64,000 nt of DNA, taken from the NCBI RefSeq assembly GCF_000203975.2, contig NZ_AFCF02000009.1, positions 62,001-126,000 of the forward strand, read 5' to 3'. A program made the translations under genes and the position numbers. How positions within the stretch are numbered: position 1 is the first letter of the stretch; the number at the start of each line of letters is the position of its first letter. The stretch is from Leisingera sp. ANG1. Lineage in GTDB: Bacteria > Pseudomonadota > Alphaproteobacteria > Rhodobacterales > Rhodobacteraceae. This document shows positions 40,610 to 49,735 of this stretch, piece after piece. The notes below the pieces were generated by a model that saw only the letters and a program-made list of their open reading frames with translations, was not told the DNA's origin and did no database searches.

Positions 40610-41088
40610 GGCATCACCTGCTCCGGAGCCGAGATCACCGCATCCAGATTGATGATGCGCACCATGGTGTCATCATGCGAGATGATGCCCTGGATGTACT
40701 CCATCGTGTTGCGGCTATCCACCGGCGGGGTGTCCTGGATGTCGTCCGGGTTAATCGAGATGATCTCGGAGACCGATTCTGCCAGCAGGCCGACCGGTTT
40801 CCCGTGCACGGAGACAACGATGACCACATTGCGCTCGCTGGCTTCGGTCTGCTGCAGGCCGAAACGGGCGGAGAGGTCATAAATCGGGATCACCGCACCG
40901 CGCAGGTTCATCACCCCGAGCACGTCGGCGGGTGCATGCGGCAGGATGGTCACCGGCGACCAGCGCCGGATTTCCCGGATCTGGGTTATCTTCAGGCAGA
41001 ACGCCTGACCGGCCACGGTGAAGCTCACAAACTCGCTGTGTTCAGCGTGTTTCACTTCCTGATCGGTTTGCTTCACTTCAGCTTGCAT
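40606..41088 (-). CDS. cheW: Chemotaxis coupling protein CheW
   Basis: 160 residues, a single CheW SH3-like domain (FVSFTVAGQAFCLKITQIRE, RWSPVTILPHAP, VMNLRGAVIPIYDLSARFGL, VVIVVSVHGKPVGLLAESVS). It connects receptors to CheA at the cytoplasmic array. It overlaps cheA by 11 bases at its start and cheR by 4 bases at its end, so the proteins are made in a coupled manner. Confidence 0.97.
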   Translation of the reverse strand: MQAEVKQTDQEVKHAEHSEFVSFTVAGQAFCLKITQIREIRRWSPVTILPHAPADVLGVMNLRGAVIPIYDLSARFGLQQTEASERNVVIVVSVHGKPVGLLAESVSEIISINPDDIQDTPPVDSRNTMEYIQGIISHDDTMVRIINLDAVISAPEQVMP

Positions 41089-43246
41089 TGCTCATTCTCC
41101 GCTCGGTGTCAAAGGCGGCCGCAGTGGGCGAGGCCGCGATGATGCTTTCAGGGTCCAGGATCATGGCGATCTTGCCGTCGCCAAGGATGGTTGCCGCAGC
41201 GACGCCCGGGATCTCCCCGCAGACGCCGTCCAGGCTCTTGATCACCACCTGGCGCTGATCGTGGATGTCATCCACCGCCAGGGCGCAGCGCTGGCCGGTT
41301 TCGGTCTCCACCAGCAGGTAGACGCCCGCTTGCTGATCGCTTTCGCGGTAGAGCCCAAGGCCGCCGGCCACATCGCAGATCGGCACGAAGTTGCCGCGGA
41401 TCGACAACAGGGTGCCGTCAGCGCCCAGGCTGTTGATCATGTCGTCGCTGCCGCGCATGGTTTCGACGATCGAGGTGATCGGCACCACCATGGTCTGATC
41501 GGCAACCGACACCACCATGCCGTCCATCACTGCCAGGGTCAGCGGCAGGATGATGGTGAAGGTGGAGCCTTTGCCGGGCGAGGATGAGATGTTGATGCGC
41601 CCGCCGAGACCGGTCACCGCATTTTTCACCACATCCATGCCAACGCCGCGGCCGGAGAGATTGGAAATCTCCTTGGCCGTCGAGAAACCCGGCGCAAACA
41701 GAAGGTTGTCGATCTCGCTGTCGGTCAGTTCCGCATTTTCCGGGATCAGCCCTTTCTCGATCGCAATCTGTTTCACGCGCGGGCGGTTCACACCGGCCCC
41801 GTCGTCCTTGATCTCGATGCAGACACTGCCGGAACGGTGGGAGGCAGACAGCCGGATTTCACCGATTTTGGACTTCCCGGCCGCTTCTCTGTCGTCTGGC
41901 TTCTCCACACCGTGGTCGACCGCATTGCGCAGGATATGCGTCAGCGGGTCTGACAACCGTTCGATGACCGTCTTGTCGACCTCGGTGTTTTCGCCTTCGG
42001 TGACCAGCTTGCAGGTCTTGCCGGTTGCGGCCGAAGCCTCGCGGACGATCCGGGCCATGCGCTGGAACAGCGGCTTCACCGGCTGCGCGCGAATGGCCAT
42101 GACACCTTCCTGGATGTCGCGGGCCAGGTTTTTGAACCCTTCCAGCTCTGTCTCCACATCCCGGGTATCCGAGACGTTCAGGTTGGCGATCTGCTGGGCC
42201 AGCATCGAATGGTTGATGATAAGCTCCCCGACAGCGTTGATCAGCCGGTCCACCCGCTCGAGTTCGACGCGGAGCGTCGGCTTGGGACCGCCGCGCTGCT
42301 CCTGCTTGCCGCTCTCGGCTTTCGGGGCCGAGGCCTTTTCTTCGGCAGCTGCCGGCTTGGCTTCGGGTTCAGGTGCGGGGACCGGCGGCTCAAAAGGGGC
42401 TGCAGGCGCCTCCCCCTCAGGGGCAGCTGCGGCATCTGCGGCTGGCGGTGCAGCGAACATCGCATCCAGCGCGGCCAACGCATTGGCTTCCGCCTCGGCA
42501 TCGCCATCACCGTTGATCGACAGCTCGCACAGGCCCTCGACGAATTCGAACACGGCCTCAACCTTCGAACGCGTCTCCTTGGTGACCAGCACCAGATCCC
42601 AGGCCAGATAGGCTTCGCTCATGTCCATGGCATCAAAGCCGGGCAGCTCATTCTCGTCCATGGTGACGGTCAGCTCACCCAGATCCTTGAGCGCCTGGAA
42701 CAGGAAGAACGGCTCGTTGCCGGTGCCATACATTTCCTTCAGCGGCTGGAAGCGGATCCGGTAGGTCTCTTCCTGCGGTTCCGCCGGGGCGCCGCCCAGA
42801 TCGCCAAGATCCATCATGGGCGCCGGGCCGCCGAGCCCCATCGGCTCGAAGGTGAGGTCTTCCTCTTCTTCCGGAATGTATTCATCCAGCGCCGCCAACA
42901 GCGTATCATTGTGCGCTTCGTCTATCTCGCCGCCGTCCCGGGCAGCCTCGACCAGTGCTGACAGTTGATCGCTGGAGCGCAGCAGCAGCTGGATCAGCTT
43001 CTCGTCCAGCTCCAGCCGGTTGGAGCGCACTTCGTCAAACACGGTTTCGAACCGGTGGGCGAAAGCCACCAGATCATCGAGGCCAAAGGCCCCGGCGCCA
43101 CCCTTGATCGAGTGCACGGCGCGGAAGATCGCGTTGACAACCTCAGAGTCGTGATCGCCTCCTTCGATGGCGGTCAGACCCTCATCCGTTGCTTCAAGGA
43201 GCTCTTCGCACTCCTCAAAGAAGGTATCCTGAATCGAACCCGACAT
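41078..43246 (-). CDS. cheA: Chemotaxis histidine kinase CheA
   Basis: 722 residues with the usual order. P1 Hpt has His45 in FRAVHSIKGGAGA. A linker with a P2-like region and an Ala/Pro/Glu-rich segment lies at about 270-320. P3 dimerisation helices follow (LERVDRLINAVGELIINHSM). P4 kinase boxes N (LTHILRNAVDHGVEKP), G1 (IKDDGAGVNR), F and G2 (SGRGVGMDVVKNAV) are complete. The P5 CheW-like domain closes the protein. CheA autophosphorylates under receptor control and passes phosphate to the two CheY proteins. All catalytic boxes look intact. It begins 1 base from the upstream cheY stop. Confidence 0.97.
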   Translation of the reverse strand: MSGSIQDTFFEECEELLEATDEGLTAIEGGDHDSEVVNAIFRAVHSIKGGAGAFGLDDLVAFAHRFETVFDEVRSNRLELDEKLIQLLLRSSDQLSALVEAARDGGEIDEAHNDTLLAALDEYIPEEEEDLTFEPMGLGGPAPMMDLGDLGGAPAEPQEETYRIRFQPLKEMYGTGNEPFFLFQALKDLGELTVTMDENELPGFDAMDMSEAYLAWDLVLVTKETRSKVEAVFEFVEGLCELSINGDGDAEAEANALAALDAMFAAPPAADAAAAPEGEAPAAPFEPPVPAPEPEAKPAAAEEKASAPKAESGKQEQRGGPKPTLRVELERVDRLINAVGELIINHSMLAQQIANLNVSDTRDVETELEGFKNLARDIQEGVMAIRAQPVKPLFQRMARIVREASAATGKTCKLVTEGENTEVDKTVIERLSDPLTHILRNAVDHGVEKPDDREAAGKSKIGEIRLSASHRSGSVCIEIKDDGAGVNRPRVKQIAIEKGLIPENAELTDSEIDNLLFAPGFSTAKEISNLSGRGVGMDVVKNAVTGLGGRINISSSPGKGSTFTIILPLTLAVMDGMVVSVADQTMVVPITSIVETMRGSDDMINSLGADGTLLSIRGNFVPICDVAGGLGLYRESDQQAGVYLLVETETGQRCALAVDDIHDQRQVVIKSLDGVCGEIPGVAAATILGDGKIAMILDPESIIAASPTAAAFDTERRMSNAS

Positions 43247-43247
43247 C

Positions 43248-43622
43248 TTAGGCCGCAGCTCCAGTCACGCGCTTGAGCGCAAAAATCAGCGAGGCATCAT
43301 CAAACGGCTTGGTGATCCAGCCGGTGGCGCCAGCGCCGCGGGCACGGGCCTTCAGTTCAGGTGCGCTTTCAGTGGTCAGCACCAGAATCGGAACCTTGGA
43401 ATTGATGCCGGTGCCGCGCAGCTCCTCGATCACGCCGAAACCGTCGAGGTTGGGCATGTTGATGTCGGTGATCACCACGTCCGGATCCACGTCAGGGTAC
43501 ATGTCCACTCCCTCGCGGCCATCGACCGCGCAGTGGTATTCAAAACCGGCCTCTTCCAGGGTCGCGGCCAGAAGATTCCGGATGGTGCGGGAATCGTCGA
43601 TTGCCAGAACTTTGGTTTTCAT
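43248..43622 (-). CDS. cheY: Chemotaxis response regulator CheY
   Basis: 124 residues, single receiver. Asp9 and Asp10 in LAIDDSRT, phospho-acceptor Asp53 in VVITDINMPNLDG, Thr in ILVLTTES and Lys in WITKPFDD are present. It sits between the STAS gene (4-base overlap) and cheA (1-base gap), the place of CheY in many alphaproteobacterial che operons. It probably binds the flagellar motor switch, which is inference from position. Confidence 0.96.
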   Translation of the reverse strand: MKTKVLAIDDSRTIRNLLAATLEEAGFEYHCAVDGREGVDMYPDVDPDVVITDINMPNLDGFGVIEELRGTGINSKVPILVLTTESAPELKARARGAGATGWITKPFDDASLIFALKRVTGAAA

Positions 43623-43906
43623 GCTGTTTCCTCGTCTTCAAAACGGTTGGGCTCCAGCCCCAGAAGCGTCAGGGACTTGCGGCAGGATTCTGTGATGTTG
43701 GTGACTGCGAAGCCCGCCCCCTCGGACCGCCACTGCTGCTCTGCGCCAAGCAGAAGCTGCAGGCAGCGCGAAGGCATCAGGGCAACGCCGCTGCAGTCGA
43801 TTTCGACTGCCTTTGCGCGCGCTCCCTGCAGGAAGGCGATCAGCGGATCCAGCTCCGCGAAGGCGTTTGGCAGATCCAAAACGTGCTTTTGCGTTTCCGT
43901 AGTCAT
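43619..43906 (-). CDS. STAS-domain protein, first gene of the che operon
   Basis: About 95 residues from ATG 43906. It has the STAS (anti-sigma-factor antagonist-like) layout: VLDLPNAFAELDPLIAFLQ, AVEIDCSGVALMPSRCLQLLL and WRSEGAGFAVTNI, with a Ser in the usual phosphorylation loop (MPSRC). STAS genes at the head of che operons occur in roseobacters and rhizobia, where their role is undefined. No partner anti-sigma kinase is near. It overlaps cheY by 4 bases. An in-frame GTG further upstream is possible but no strong ribosome site decides it. Confidence 0.85.
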   Translation of the reverse strand: MTTETQKHVLDLPNAFAELDPLIAFLQGARAKAVEIDCSGVALMPSRCLQLLLGAEQQWRSEGAGFAVTNITESCRKSLTLLGLEPNRFEDEETA

Positions 43907-44319
43907 TTTCGGCGATTCGCACCCCCGTTGTCGGCGATCAGTTCGAGTTCGATGGGGCAATTCTTAGGTGGCGGGACTTAACATTTGATTGCCGTCAGCC
44001 GCGCCAGGAGGGGGATTCATAAGGAGACCGGCGAAAATTTCGCGTCAGAAACCCGATCAATTTTTATCTGTGTTCTGACGGTCCGGAGAATCACCTGCGG
44101 CGGTTCAGCAGGCGTGTTTTCAGGGCTCCGCACAGCCTGCGGATGCATCTTTACCAGACCTTCAGAAAGTGACGCCGGAGCGCAGCAGAATCCGGCATGT
44201 TTCTGCATCGAAATGCGGCATGCGGCATGCGCCGTAAGCGGCAAATTAACACCTGGGACGCATTCTGACTGGCATCACTATTGCGGTGGCCTAGACCGCA
44301 CTGCTCTTAGGAGGACGGA
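43907..44319. other. 413-bp divergent intergenic region between che operon and transducer gene
   Basis: No gene is credible here. It contains the start region of the che operon on the minus strand and, on the plus strand, a sigma-54-type promoter (44270-44285) and an aggagga ribosome site for the transducer. A short imperfect palindromic run of gcggcatgcggcatgcg near 44216-44232 is the only other visible pattern. Confidence 0.7.
44270..44285 (+). promoter_or_regulatory. Sigma-54-type promoter of the transducer gene
   Basis: TGGCATC-ACTA-TTGCG keeps the invariant GG and GC pairs with the exact 10-base gap of -24/-12 promoters. Transcription would start near 44296, 24 bases before the ATG and just ahead of the gaggacgg ribosome site. 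Confidence 0.45.
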
Positions 44320-46689
44320 ATGAAAACGTTCAAATCGCTCAAGCTGGCACATAAATTGCCATTGTTTGTTGTTGGGTTCGGTGTGCTTGTGACGGCGATT
44401 CTCGTCACCATCAGCACTATCAGCTTCCAAAAAAGCGCCGAAAAAACTGCGGAAGACCAGTTCCGCTCGATGGTGGCGGACCGGAAGTTTTCGGTGCAGA
44501 CGCTGCTGGACGGAATTCATGCGGATGTGCAGACGCTGGCGGCGGTACCGTCAACAGCCACTGCCATCGAATGGCTGACAATGACCTGGAACGATCTGGA
44601 TGGAAATCCAGGCCAGATCCTGCGCCAGGCCTATATCGACGACAACCCGAATCCGATCGGGCAGAAGCATCTTCTGGTGCGCGGCAAGGGCGAGTCGCCC
44701 TATCACATGCATCACGAGACCTTCCATCCGGCCTATAAGACGCTGATCGAAAGCAAAGGCTACTATGATGCCTTCCTGATCAACCTGGCCGGCGACATCG
44801 TCTACTCGGTGTTCAAGGAAAACGACTACGGTACCAACATGATGACCGGCCCGTTCAAGGACTCAGGTCTGGCCGACGTTTACCGTGCCGCCCTTGAAGG
44901 CAGCCGCGGCGAGGTCTTCTTTGCGGACATGAAGCCTTATGCGCCCTCCGGCGGCGCAGCTGCCGCTTTTGCAGCCTCTCCCGTGGTGAACGATGCCAAT
45001 CTGACTGTCGGCGTGCTGGCGGTGCAGATCCCCGTGGATCTGCTGGGGGCCATCGTCAACAACGACCAGGGCATGGGGCAAACCACCCAGATATATCTGG
45101 CAGGCTCAGATATGCTTGCGCGGACCACATCGCGGTTCGAGGACGGCTATCAAGTTCTGTCGCAACTGCCTTCGGTCCCTCAGGTTACCACTGCATTTGA
45201 CGGCGAGTCGCACGTCCAGAAAGGCGTCCCTGGGCTAAACGGCCATGCTGTGCTTGCTTATTCCGAGCCGCTGCCGCTGGAATTTGCAAATTGGGCGATC
45301 ATCGCCGAGCAGGACTGGGCGGAGCTGATGGCCCCGGCAGCTGAGAAGCGCAACATGCTGCTTCTGGCCTCGCTGATCTGCGCTGGCGGCATGTCCTTCT
45401 TCGGCTGGCTGTTTGCCCGGTCGGTGACCAAGCCGATCGACCGGATCTGCAGCGATATGGAAGCGGTGTCCTCCGGCGATCTCGACACCGAAGTTGCGGC
45501 GGCCAGCCGCGGCGACGAGATCGGCAAGATCGGCAAAACGCTGGTCTCGATGCAGGACGACCTGAAGCTGGCCCGCGCCGCCGAGGAGGAGCGCGCCGAG
45601 ATGCAGCGCCAGCAGCAGCAGGTGGTTGAGAAGCTGAGCAGCGGCCTGGTGCAGCTGGCAGACGGCGATTTCTCGCAGCCGATCAACAGCGCCTTCCCGG
45701 AGGAATACGAGCAGCTGCGGCAGAACTTCAACAGCACCGTCAGCAACCTCAGCGCCACCGTGCAGCAGGTGATCGAGGCCTCCGGCAGCATCCGCAACGG
45801 CGCCGCCGAGATCAGCCAGGCCTCCGACGACCTGTCGCACCGCACCGAGAGCCAGGCGGCCACCCTGGAGGAAACCGCCGCGGCGCTGGATGAGCTGACC
45901 GCGTCCGTCAAATCCGCCGCCGACGGCGCCCGCAGCGTCGAGGCGACCATGGCCGAGGCCCGCACCGAAGCGGAAAATAACCGCGAAGTGGTGCAAAGCG
46001 CGGTGTCGGCGATGACCGAGATCGAGCAGTCCTCGAACCACATCAGCCAGATCATTTCTGTGATCGACGACATCGCCTTCCAGACCAACCTGCTGGCGCT
46101 CAATGCCGGCGTCGAGGCGGCGCGGGCGGGCGAGGCCGGCAAGGGCTTTGCGGTGGTCGCCAGCGAAGTGCGCGCCCTGGCGCAGCGCTCCTCGGATGCG
46201 GCGATGGAGATCAAGACGCTGATCTCCGACAGCTCCAAGCAGGTGGAGCGCGGCGTCGATCTGGTCGGCAAGGCCGGCGAGGCGCTGCAGAGCATCGTCG
46301 AGCAGGTCACCCATATCTCGCAGCTGGTCTCCGGCATTGCCGAAGGCGCGGCGGAGCAGTCCACCGGCCTCAACGAGATCAACACCGGTGTGACCCAACT
46401 GGATCAGGTGACGCAGCAGAACGCGGCGATGGTCGAGGAGGCCACAGCAGCCGGCCACATGCTGAACACCGATGCCGGCAAACTGGCCGAGCTGGTGGCG
46501 CATTTCCGGGTTTCCGGCGGCGCGGCCCCCGCCCGCCCGGCGCCCGCAACGGCCCCTGCCGCCGTCCCGGCCGCCAAACCTGCGCCCTCGGCGCATGGCG
46601 AGGACAGCTGGGACATCGAAGCCAGCCCGGCGCCCGCAGCGGCAGCTTCCAACGGCAGCGCCGCCCGCGATCTCTGGCAGGACTTCTGA
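44320..46689 (+). CDS. Methyl-accepting chemotaxis protein with CheR-docking tail
   Basis: 789 residues. Membrane helices lie at about 14-35 and 345-366 and enclose a periplasmic Cache-like sensing region ([40 protein letters not shown]). HAMP covers about 367-420 ([20 protein letters not shown]). The signalling hairpin has its tip at [20 protein letters not shown] followed by [21 protein letters not shown] flexible Ala/Pro linker (about 735-780) ends in LWQDF, fitting the xWxxF pentapeptide that tethers CheR/CheB. It lies divergent from the che operon. The sensing domain type suggests small organic ligands, but none can be named. Confidence 0.95.
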   Translation: MKTFKSLKLAHKLPLFVVGFGVLVTAILVTISTISFQKSAEKTAEDQFRSMVADRKFSVQTLLDGIHADVQTLAAVPSTATAIEWLTMTWNDLDGNPGQILRQAYIDDNPNPIGQKHLLVRGKGESPYHMHHETFHPAYKTLIESKGYYDAFLINLAGDIVYSVFKENDYGTNMMTGPFKDSGLADVYRAALEGSRGEVFFADMKPYAPSGGAAAAFAASPVVNDANLTVGVLAVQIPVDLLGAIVNNDQGMGQTTQIYLAGSDMLARTTSRFEDGYQVLSQLPSVPQVTTAFDGESHVQKGVPGLNGHAVLAYSEPLPLEFANWAIIAEQDWAELMAPAAEKRNMLLLASLICAGGMSFFGWLFARSVTKPIDRICSDMEAVSSGDLDTEVAAASRGDEIGKIGKTLVSMQDDLKLARAAEEERAEMQRQQQQVVEKLSSGLVQLADGDFSQPINSAFPEEYEQLRQNFNSTVSNLSATVQQVIEASGSIRNGAAEISQASDDLSHRTESQAATLEETAAALDELTASVKSAADGARSVEATMAEARTEAENNREVVQSAVSAMTEIEQSSNHISQIISVIDDIAFQTNLLALNAGVEAARAGEAGKGFAVVASEVRALAQRSSDAAMEIKTLISDSSKQVERGVDLVGKAGEALQSIVEQVTHISQLVSGIAEGAAEQSTGLNEINTGVTQLDQVTQQNAAMVEEATAAGHMLNTDAGKLAELVAHFRVSGGAAPARPAPATAPAAVPAAKPAPSAHGEDSWDIEASPAPAAAASNGSAARDLWQDF

Positions 46690-46700
46690 AAACTCACCGG

Positions 46701-46728
46701 AGGCGCCGCAAAAACCTGCGGCGCCTTC
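46701..46728 (+). terminator. Hairpin after the transducer gene
   Basis: aggcgccgca pairs with tgcggcgcct around a 6-base loop, a 10-bp perfect stem 11 bases past the stop. Only two T follow, so termination may be weak or rho-assisted. Confidence 0.6.
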
Positions 46729-47145
46729 AGACTATGGCAACCTGTGCTTGAACGCGGCTGGCTGCCAGGCCGCTTGCGGCCACCGGACGCCACTCCAGCC
46801 GATAAGTTTCCAGGGCCGCGGCACTCGCTTGCAAGCCCCTTCTCCAGCTTGCTGCAACAGCCCCCTAAAAAACGCCAATTTTTCAATAAGTTTTAACTTC
46901 CGCACAGCATTCAGATTACCAGCCCGCGTGCAGGCACGCCGCTCCGAAATTTTTCCATAAAAGTTCAGCAAACTGCGAATTGAAACCGCAAAATCCTCCC
47001 CCCTCATGCAGCGGCTTAGTGTTCTTTAATCAAATCTCGTCTGATAATAACCCTTAGCGTGATCTTGTGTGATATAAACAATCCAAGCGAGTGCTCGTTC
47101 CGAATTATAATTCCGGGCGCTGTGTCAATTCAAAGGGGTACCAGG
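46729..47145 (+). other. 417-bp non-coding, AT-richer leader region
   Basis: No convincing gene. The part after 46860 is markedly richer in A and T than its surroundings (for example gccaatttttcaataagttttaac and ttctttaatcaaatctcg). It ends in a caaaggggtaccagg ribosome region for the response-regulator gene. It probably holds that gene's promoter and leader, but no consensus box is clear. Confidence 0.6.
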
Positions 47146-47877
47146 ATGAGTAACAATCGTTTTCAGAAAGTGACTGCACCGCCCTTCATGCCGCCCGTAA
47201 TCCTCAACATCCTTTCGGTTGATGATGACGAAATAGACCGGTTGCGCCTTAAAAAGCTGTGCCGCAAGGCTGGAATGGAAGCCGAGTTCTTTGAGGCTGC
47301 CAATCTGGAGGAAATGCGCAAGCTGCTGGACAAGGAGCAGTACGACCTGGTTTTTCTGGACCACAATCTTGGTATGGATACCGGCCTGGATGCGCTGAAA
47401 CTTCTGCTGAGCCACGAGGAACAGGTCCAAGCCGTCCCGATCATGCTCACTAGCGTCACCAGCTACCAGACTGCCGTCGAAGCCATGCGCCGGGGGTGCT
47501 CCGATTACATCGTCAAGGAAGAGCTTTCTGTGGATGCGCTGATAAAGTCTATTGCCTCCGCCATCGAAAGGCGGGCCCTTTACGGCCAGCTCTCCAGCGC
47601 CAAAGCTTCAGAGAAGGAACTGAAGCGGATCTTTCAGCGCTTCATCGTCGGCTGCGGCCCCGATCTGCGCCTGCTGCTGAGCCGGACGCTTGCCGGGGTC
47701 AGGATCGTCAAGTCGCAAGCCCGCCAGGATGACAGTTTTTCTCCAGCCGTGCTGTCGGATGTGTCGATGCTTGAACGCAGCTGCAAGGATCTGGTGGCCT
47801 TCATGGATGATCTGGACAGCGTGATCGAAGACACCCGCGAAGTGACAGCCCGCGTGTCCCCAACCCTTCTCCAGTAG
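47146..47877 (+). CDS. Response regulator with degenerate dimerisation-helix C-terminus
   Basis: 243 residues from ATG 47146. The receiver domain occupies about 20-140 with acidic residues in ILSVDDDEIDR, phospho-acceptor Asp72 in LVFLDHNLGMDTG, and Lys in DYIVKEELS. The C-terminal 90 residues look like a two-helix DHp region of a histidine kinase (KELKRIFQRFI, SMLERSCKDLVAFMDDLD). Where the phospho-accepting His would be, FIVGCGPDLRLLL has no His, and there is no ATPase domain. It may act as a decoy or adaptor in a phosphorelay with the next two genes. That reading is inference; the receiver assignment is firm. Confidence 0.88.
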   Translation: MSNNRFQKVTAPPFMPPVILNILSVDDDEIDRLRLKKLCRKAGMEAEFFEAANLEEMRKLLDKEQYDLVFLDHNLGMDTGLDALKLLLSHEEQVQAVPIMLTSVTSYQTAVEAMRRGCSDYIVKEELSVDALIKSIASAIERRALYGQLSSAKASEKELKRIFQRFIVGCGPDLRLLLSRTLAGVRIVKSQARQDDSFSPAVLSDVSMLERSCKDLVAFMDDLDSVIEDTREVTARVSPTLLQ

Positions 47878-47960
47878 GGGACCGCCGCGCTTCTTCCAGC
47901 CCTCCAGCTGGTGATCGCACCGAACAGCACCAAGCCCCGGCAGAAAGGAGTGTCAGCACG

Positions 47961-48452
47961 ATGCAAAGCCCCCGGAACGCCAGCCGCCCTGCCCTGAACA
48001 TCATTCTGGTGGAAGATGATGACGGCGACGCAAAGGCCTTGCGGCGCGCCTTTGAGCAGGCCAGGATTGCCAATCCAGTTACCCGGTTTGCTGACGGGGT
48101 CGAGGCCTTGGCCTTCCTGCGTGGTGAAATGAGTCAGGTTCCGCCGCCTCATTTCGTGGTGCTGAGCGACATTAACATGCCACGCAAGAACGGGATTGAG
48201 CTACTGCGGGAAATCCGCGCGGACCCGGTACTGCACAATATACTATTCATCGTGCTGACAACCTCGGATGACGAACGGGACATTTCTGAGGCTTATGCCA
48301 ATAATGTCGCCGGCTACATACTGAAATCAAAGGCCGGCGACATGTTTGCCGACCTAATGGCAACGCTCGATAATTACTGGCGGATTGTCGAACTGCCCGA
48401 AATCCACATTAGAAAGGTGACCGATGGCGGCGCTCAACATCCTGCTCATTGA
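47961..48452 (+). CDS. Single-domain response regulator (Rcp1/CheY-like)
   Basis: 163 residues. An agaaaggag ribosome site precedes ATG 47961. The receiver has IILVEDDDGDAKALRRAF, phospho-acceptor Asp in FVVLSDINMPRKNG, Thr in IVLTTSDDE and Lys in YILKSKAGD. The extended loop after the first strand and the C-terminal Tyr/Trp (LDNYWRIVELP) are typical of Rcp1-like regulators of phytochrome-type kinases. It overlaps the next gene by 29 bases. No phytochrome is in the window. Confidence 0.93.
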   Translation: MQSPRNASRPALNIILVEDDDGDAKALRRAFEQARIANPVTRFADGVEALAFLRGEMSQVPPPHFVVLSDINMPRKNGIELLREIRADPVLHNILFIVLTTSDDERDISEAYANNVAGYILKSKAGDMFADLMATLDNYWRIVELPEIHIRKVTDGGAQHPAH

Positions 48453-49514
48453 CGATGACGCCGGCGACCGGAAACTGCTGCGCCGGTTACTAAAGCAGCC
48501 TCACCCGGACGCCAGCATCTCCGAAGCCGACAGCGGCGAGAAAGCGCTGGGGTTTGCCGGGCAGCCGGCGGACGTGATTTTCCTCGACTACCTGCTCCGG
48601 ATGGAACCGGGCTCGACCTGATTGCACGTTTGAATGAAGCCTGGCCACGGGCGGTGCTGTTCATGACAACCGGCCATGGCGATGAGGAGATTGCCAAAAG
48701 CGTTATCCTGGTCGGAGCCAGTGACTACATTCCGAAGTCGGCGCTCAGTGCAGAGGCACTGAAACGGATGATCGCAAACGGGCTGAAAGTTTCGGATATG
48801 CGCTGGCGCATTCAGGAACAGCAAAACGAGCTGAGGCTTTTCTCCGACGTTCTGGTCCACGACATGCGGGCGCCGTTGCGGGCAATCAAGTTCCTGAGCG
48901 ATCAGATCCAGGAAGAGTACGCAGACGGTGACCTGGACGAGGTTGCCCGGCAATTCGACCTGATGAAGAAGTCGGTAAACAAGACATCAGAGCTGATTGA
49001 GCGGCTTGCCAGCCATATCAACCCGCACAGCGACGGCCGGGCAGAGCGAGTAACCGTTGACAGCCTGTTCGACAGCTTGCGTGCTGTCCTTGCGCAGGAT
49101 CTGGCAGAATCCGGTGCCCGCATTGATTGGCAGTCCGGTGGGCTGAGGGTGGTCTGTTTTCCACCCGATATTGTGCAGTTGCTGCAGAACCTGATTGGCA
49201 ACGCAATAAAGTACAGCGGCGGCAAAACACCTGAGATCGTAATAACCGCGGAACCAGCCCAGCCGGGGCTGATGATCTCTGTAGCCGACAATGGCATTGG
49301 CGTGCCGCCGGAATACCGGGATAAGATTTTTGAGCCCTTCAAGCGGCTGCAACGCGGCAGCGAGCAGCCTGGCACCGGCCTGGGGCTGGCAACCTGCGCA
49401 AAAATCGCCAAGCGGCACAAGGGACTAATCTGGTGCGACCCGCAAACTGAGGCCGGCACCACAATCCGGTTCACGATCAGCCTTGACGCGCTGCCTGCAC
49501 GGCAATCAGCCTGA
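48424..49514 (+). pseudogene. Receiver-histidine kinase gene broken by a one-base frameshift
   Basis: The first 65 codons from ATG 48424 encode a receiver (ILLIDDDAGDRKLLRRLL, VIFLDYLL) and then run into a stop at 48619. The rest (48598-49514) continues the same domain one frame back: GLDLIARLNEAWPRAV, FMTTGHGDEEIA, DYIPKSALSAEAL. A histidine kinase follows with VLVHDMRAPLRAIKFLS (H box), LIGNAIKYSG (N box), VADNGIGVPP and GTGLGLATCAKIA. Near 48596 ctccggatgg would read LLPDGTGLDL if one more C were present (ctcccggatgg). So one C of a CCC run seems lost, by mutation or by sequencing error. The repaired protein would be 363 residues. A re-start at TTG 48630 could still make a soluble kinase. 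Confidence 0.75.
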
Positions 49515-49735
49515 CATTAAAGGCATTACGTTATAGACAGCCTACACCGCTTCGCGATTGCTGAAGGTTGCGGACCGATCAGCAGAGGGGACGCTCCGCT
49601 ATCCTACTGCGCCGCGTTTTGCGTCATTGCCGAAAGGCGGGCTGCACCAGGCCAACTGAGGTCGCGCAGGCCGGAAATGCCTGTTTCAGCCGCAGCTGAC
49701 GGGATGTTTTCACGCCAAAGAGCGCCTTGCTGCGT

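Noticed and set aside
46472-46960. Plus-strand open frame running from the transducer 3' end into the intergenic region
   Set aside because: It is out of frame with the transducer, has no ribosome site and gives Pro/Arg-rich sequence without any domain.
48424-48640. Programmed ribosomal frameshift in the receiver-kinase gene
   Set aside because: No slippery heptamer or downstream structure is evident near 48596; the simple loss of one C explains the break better.
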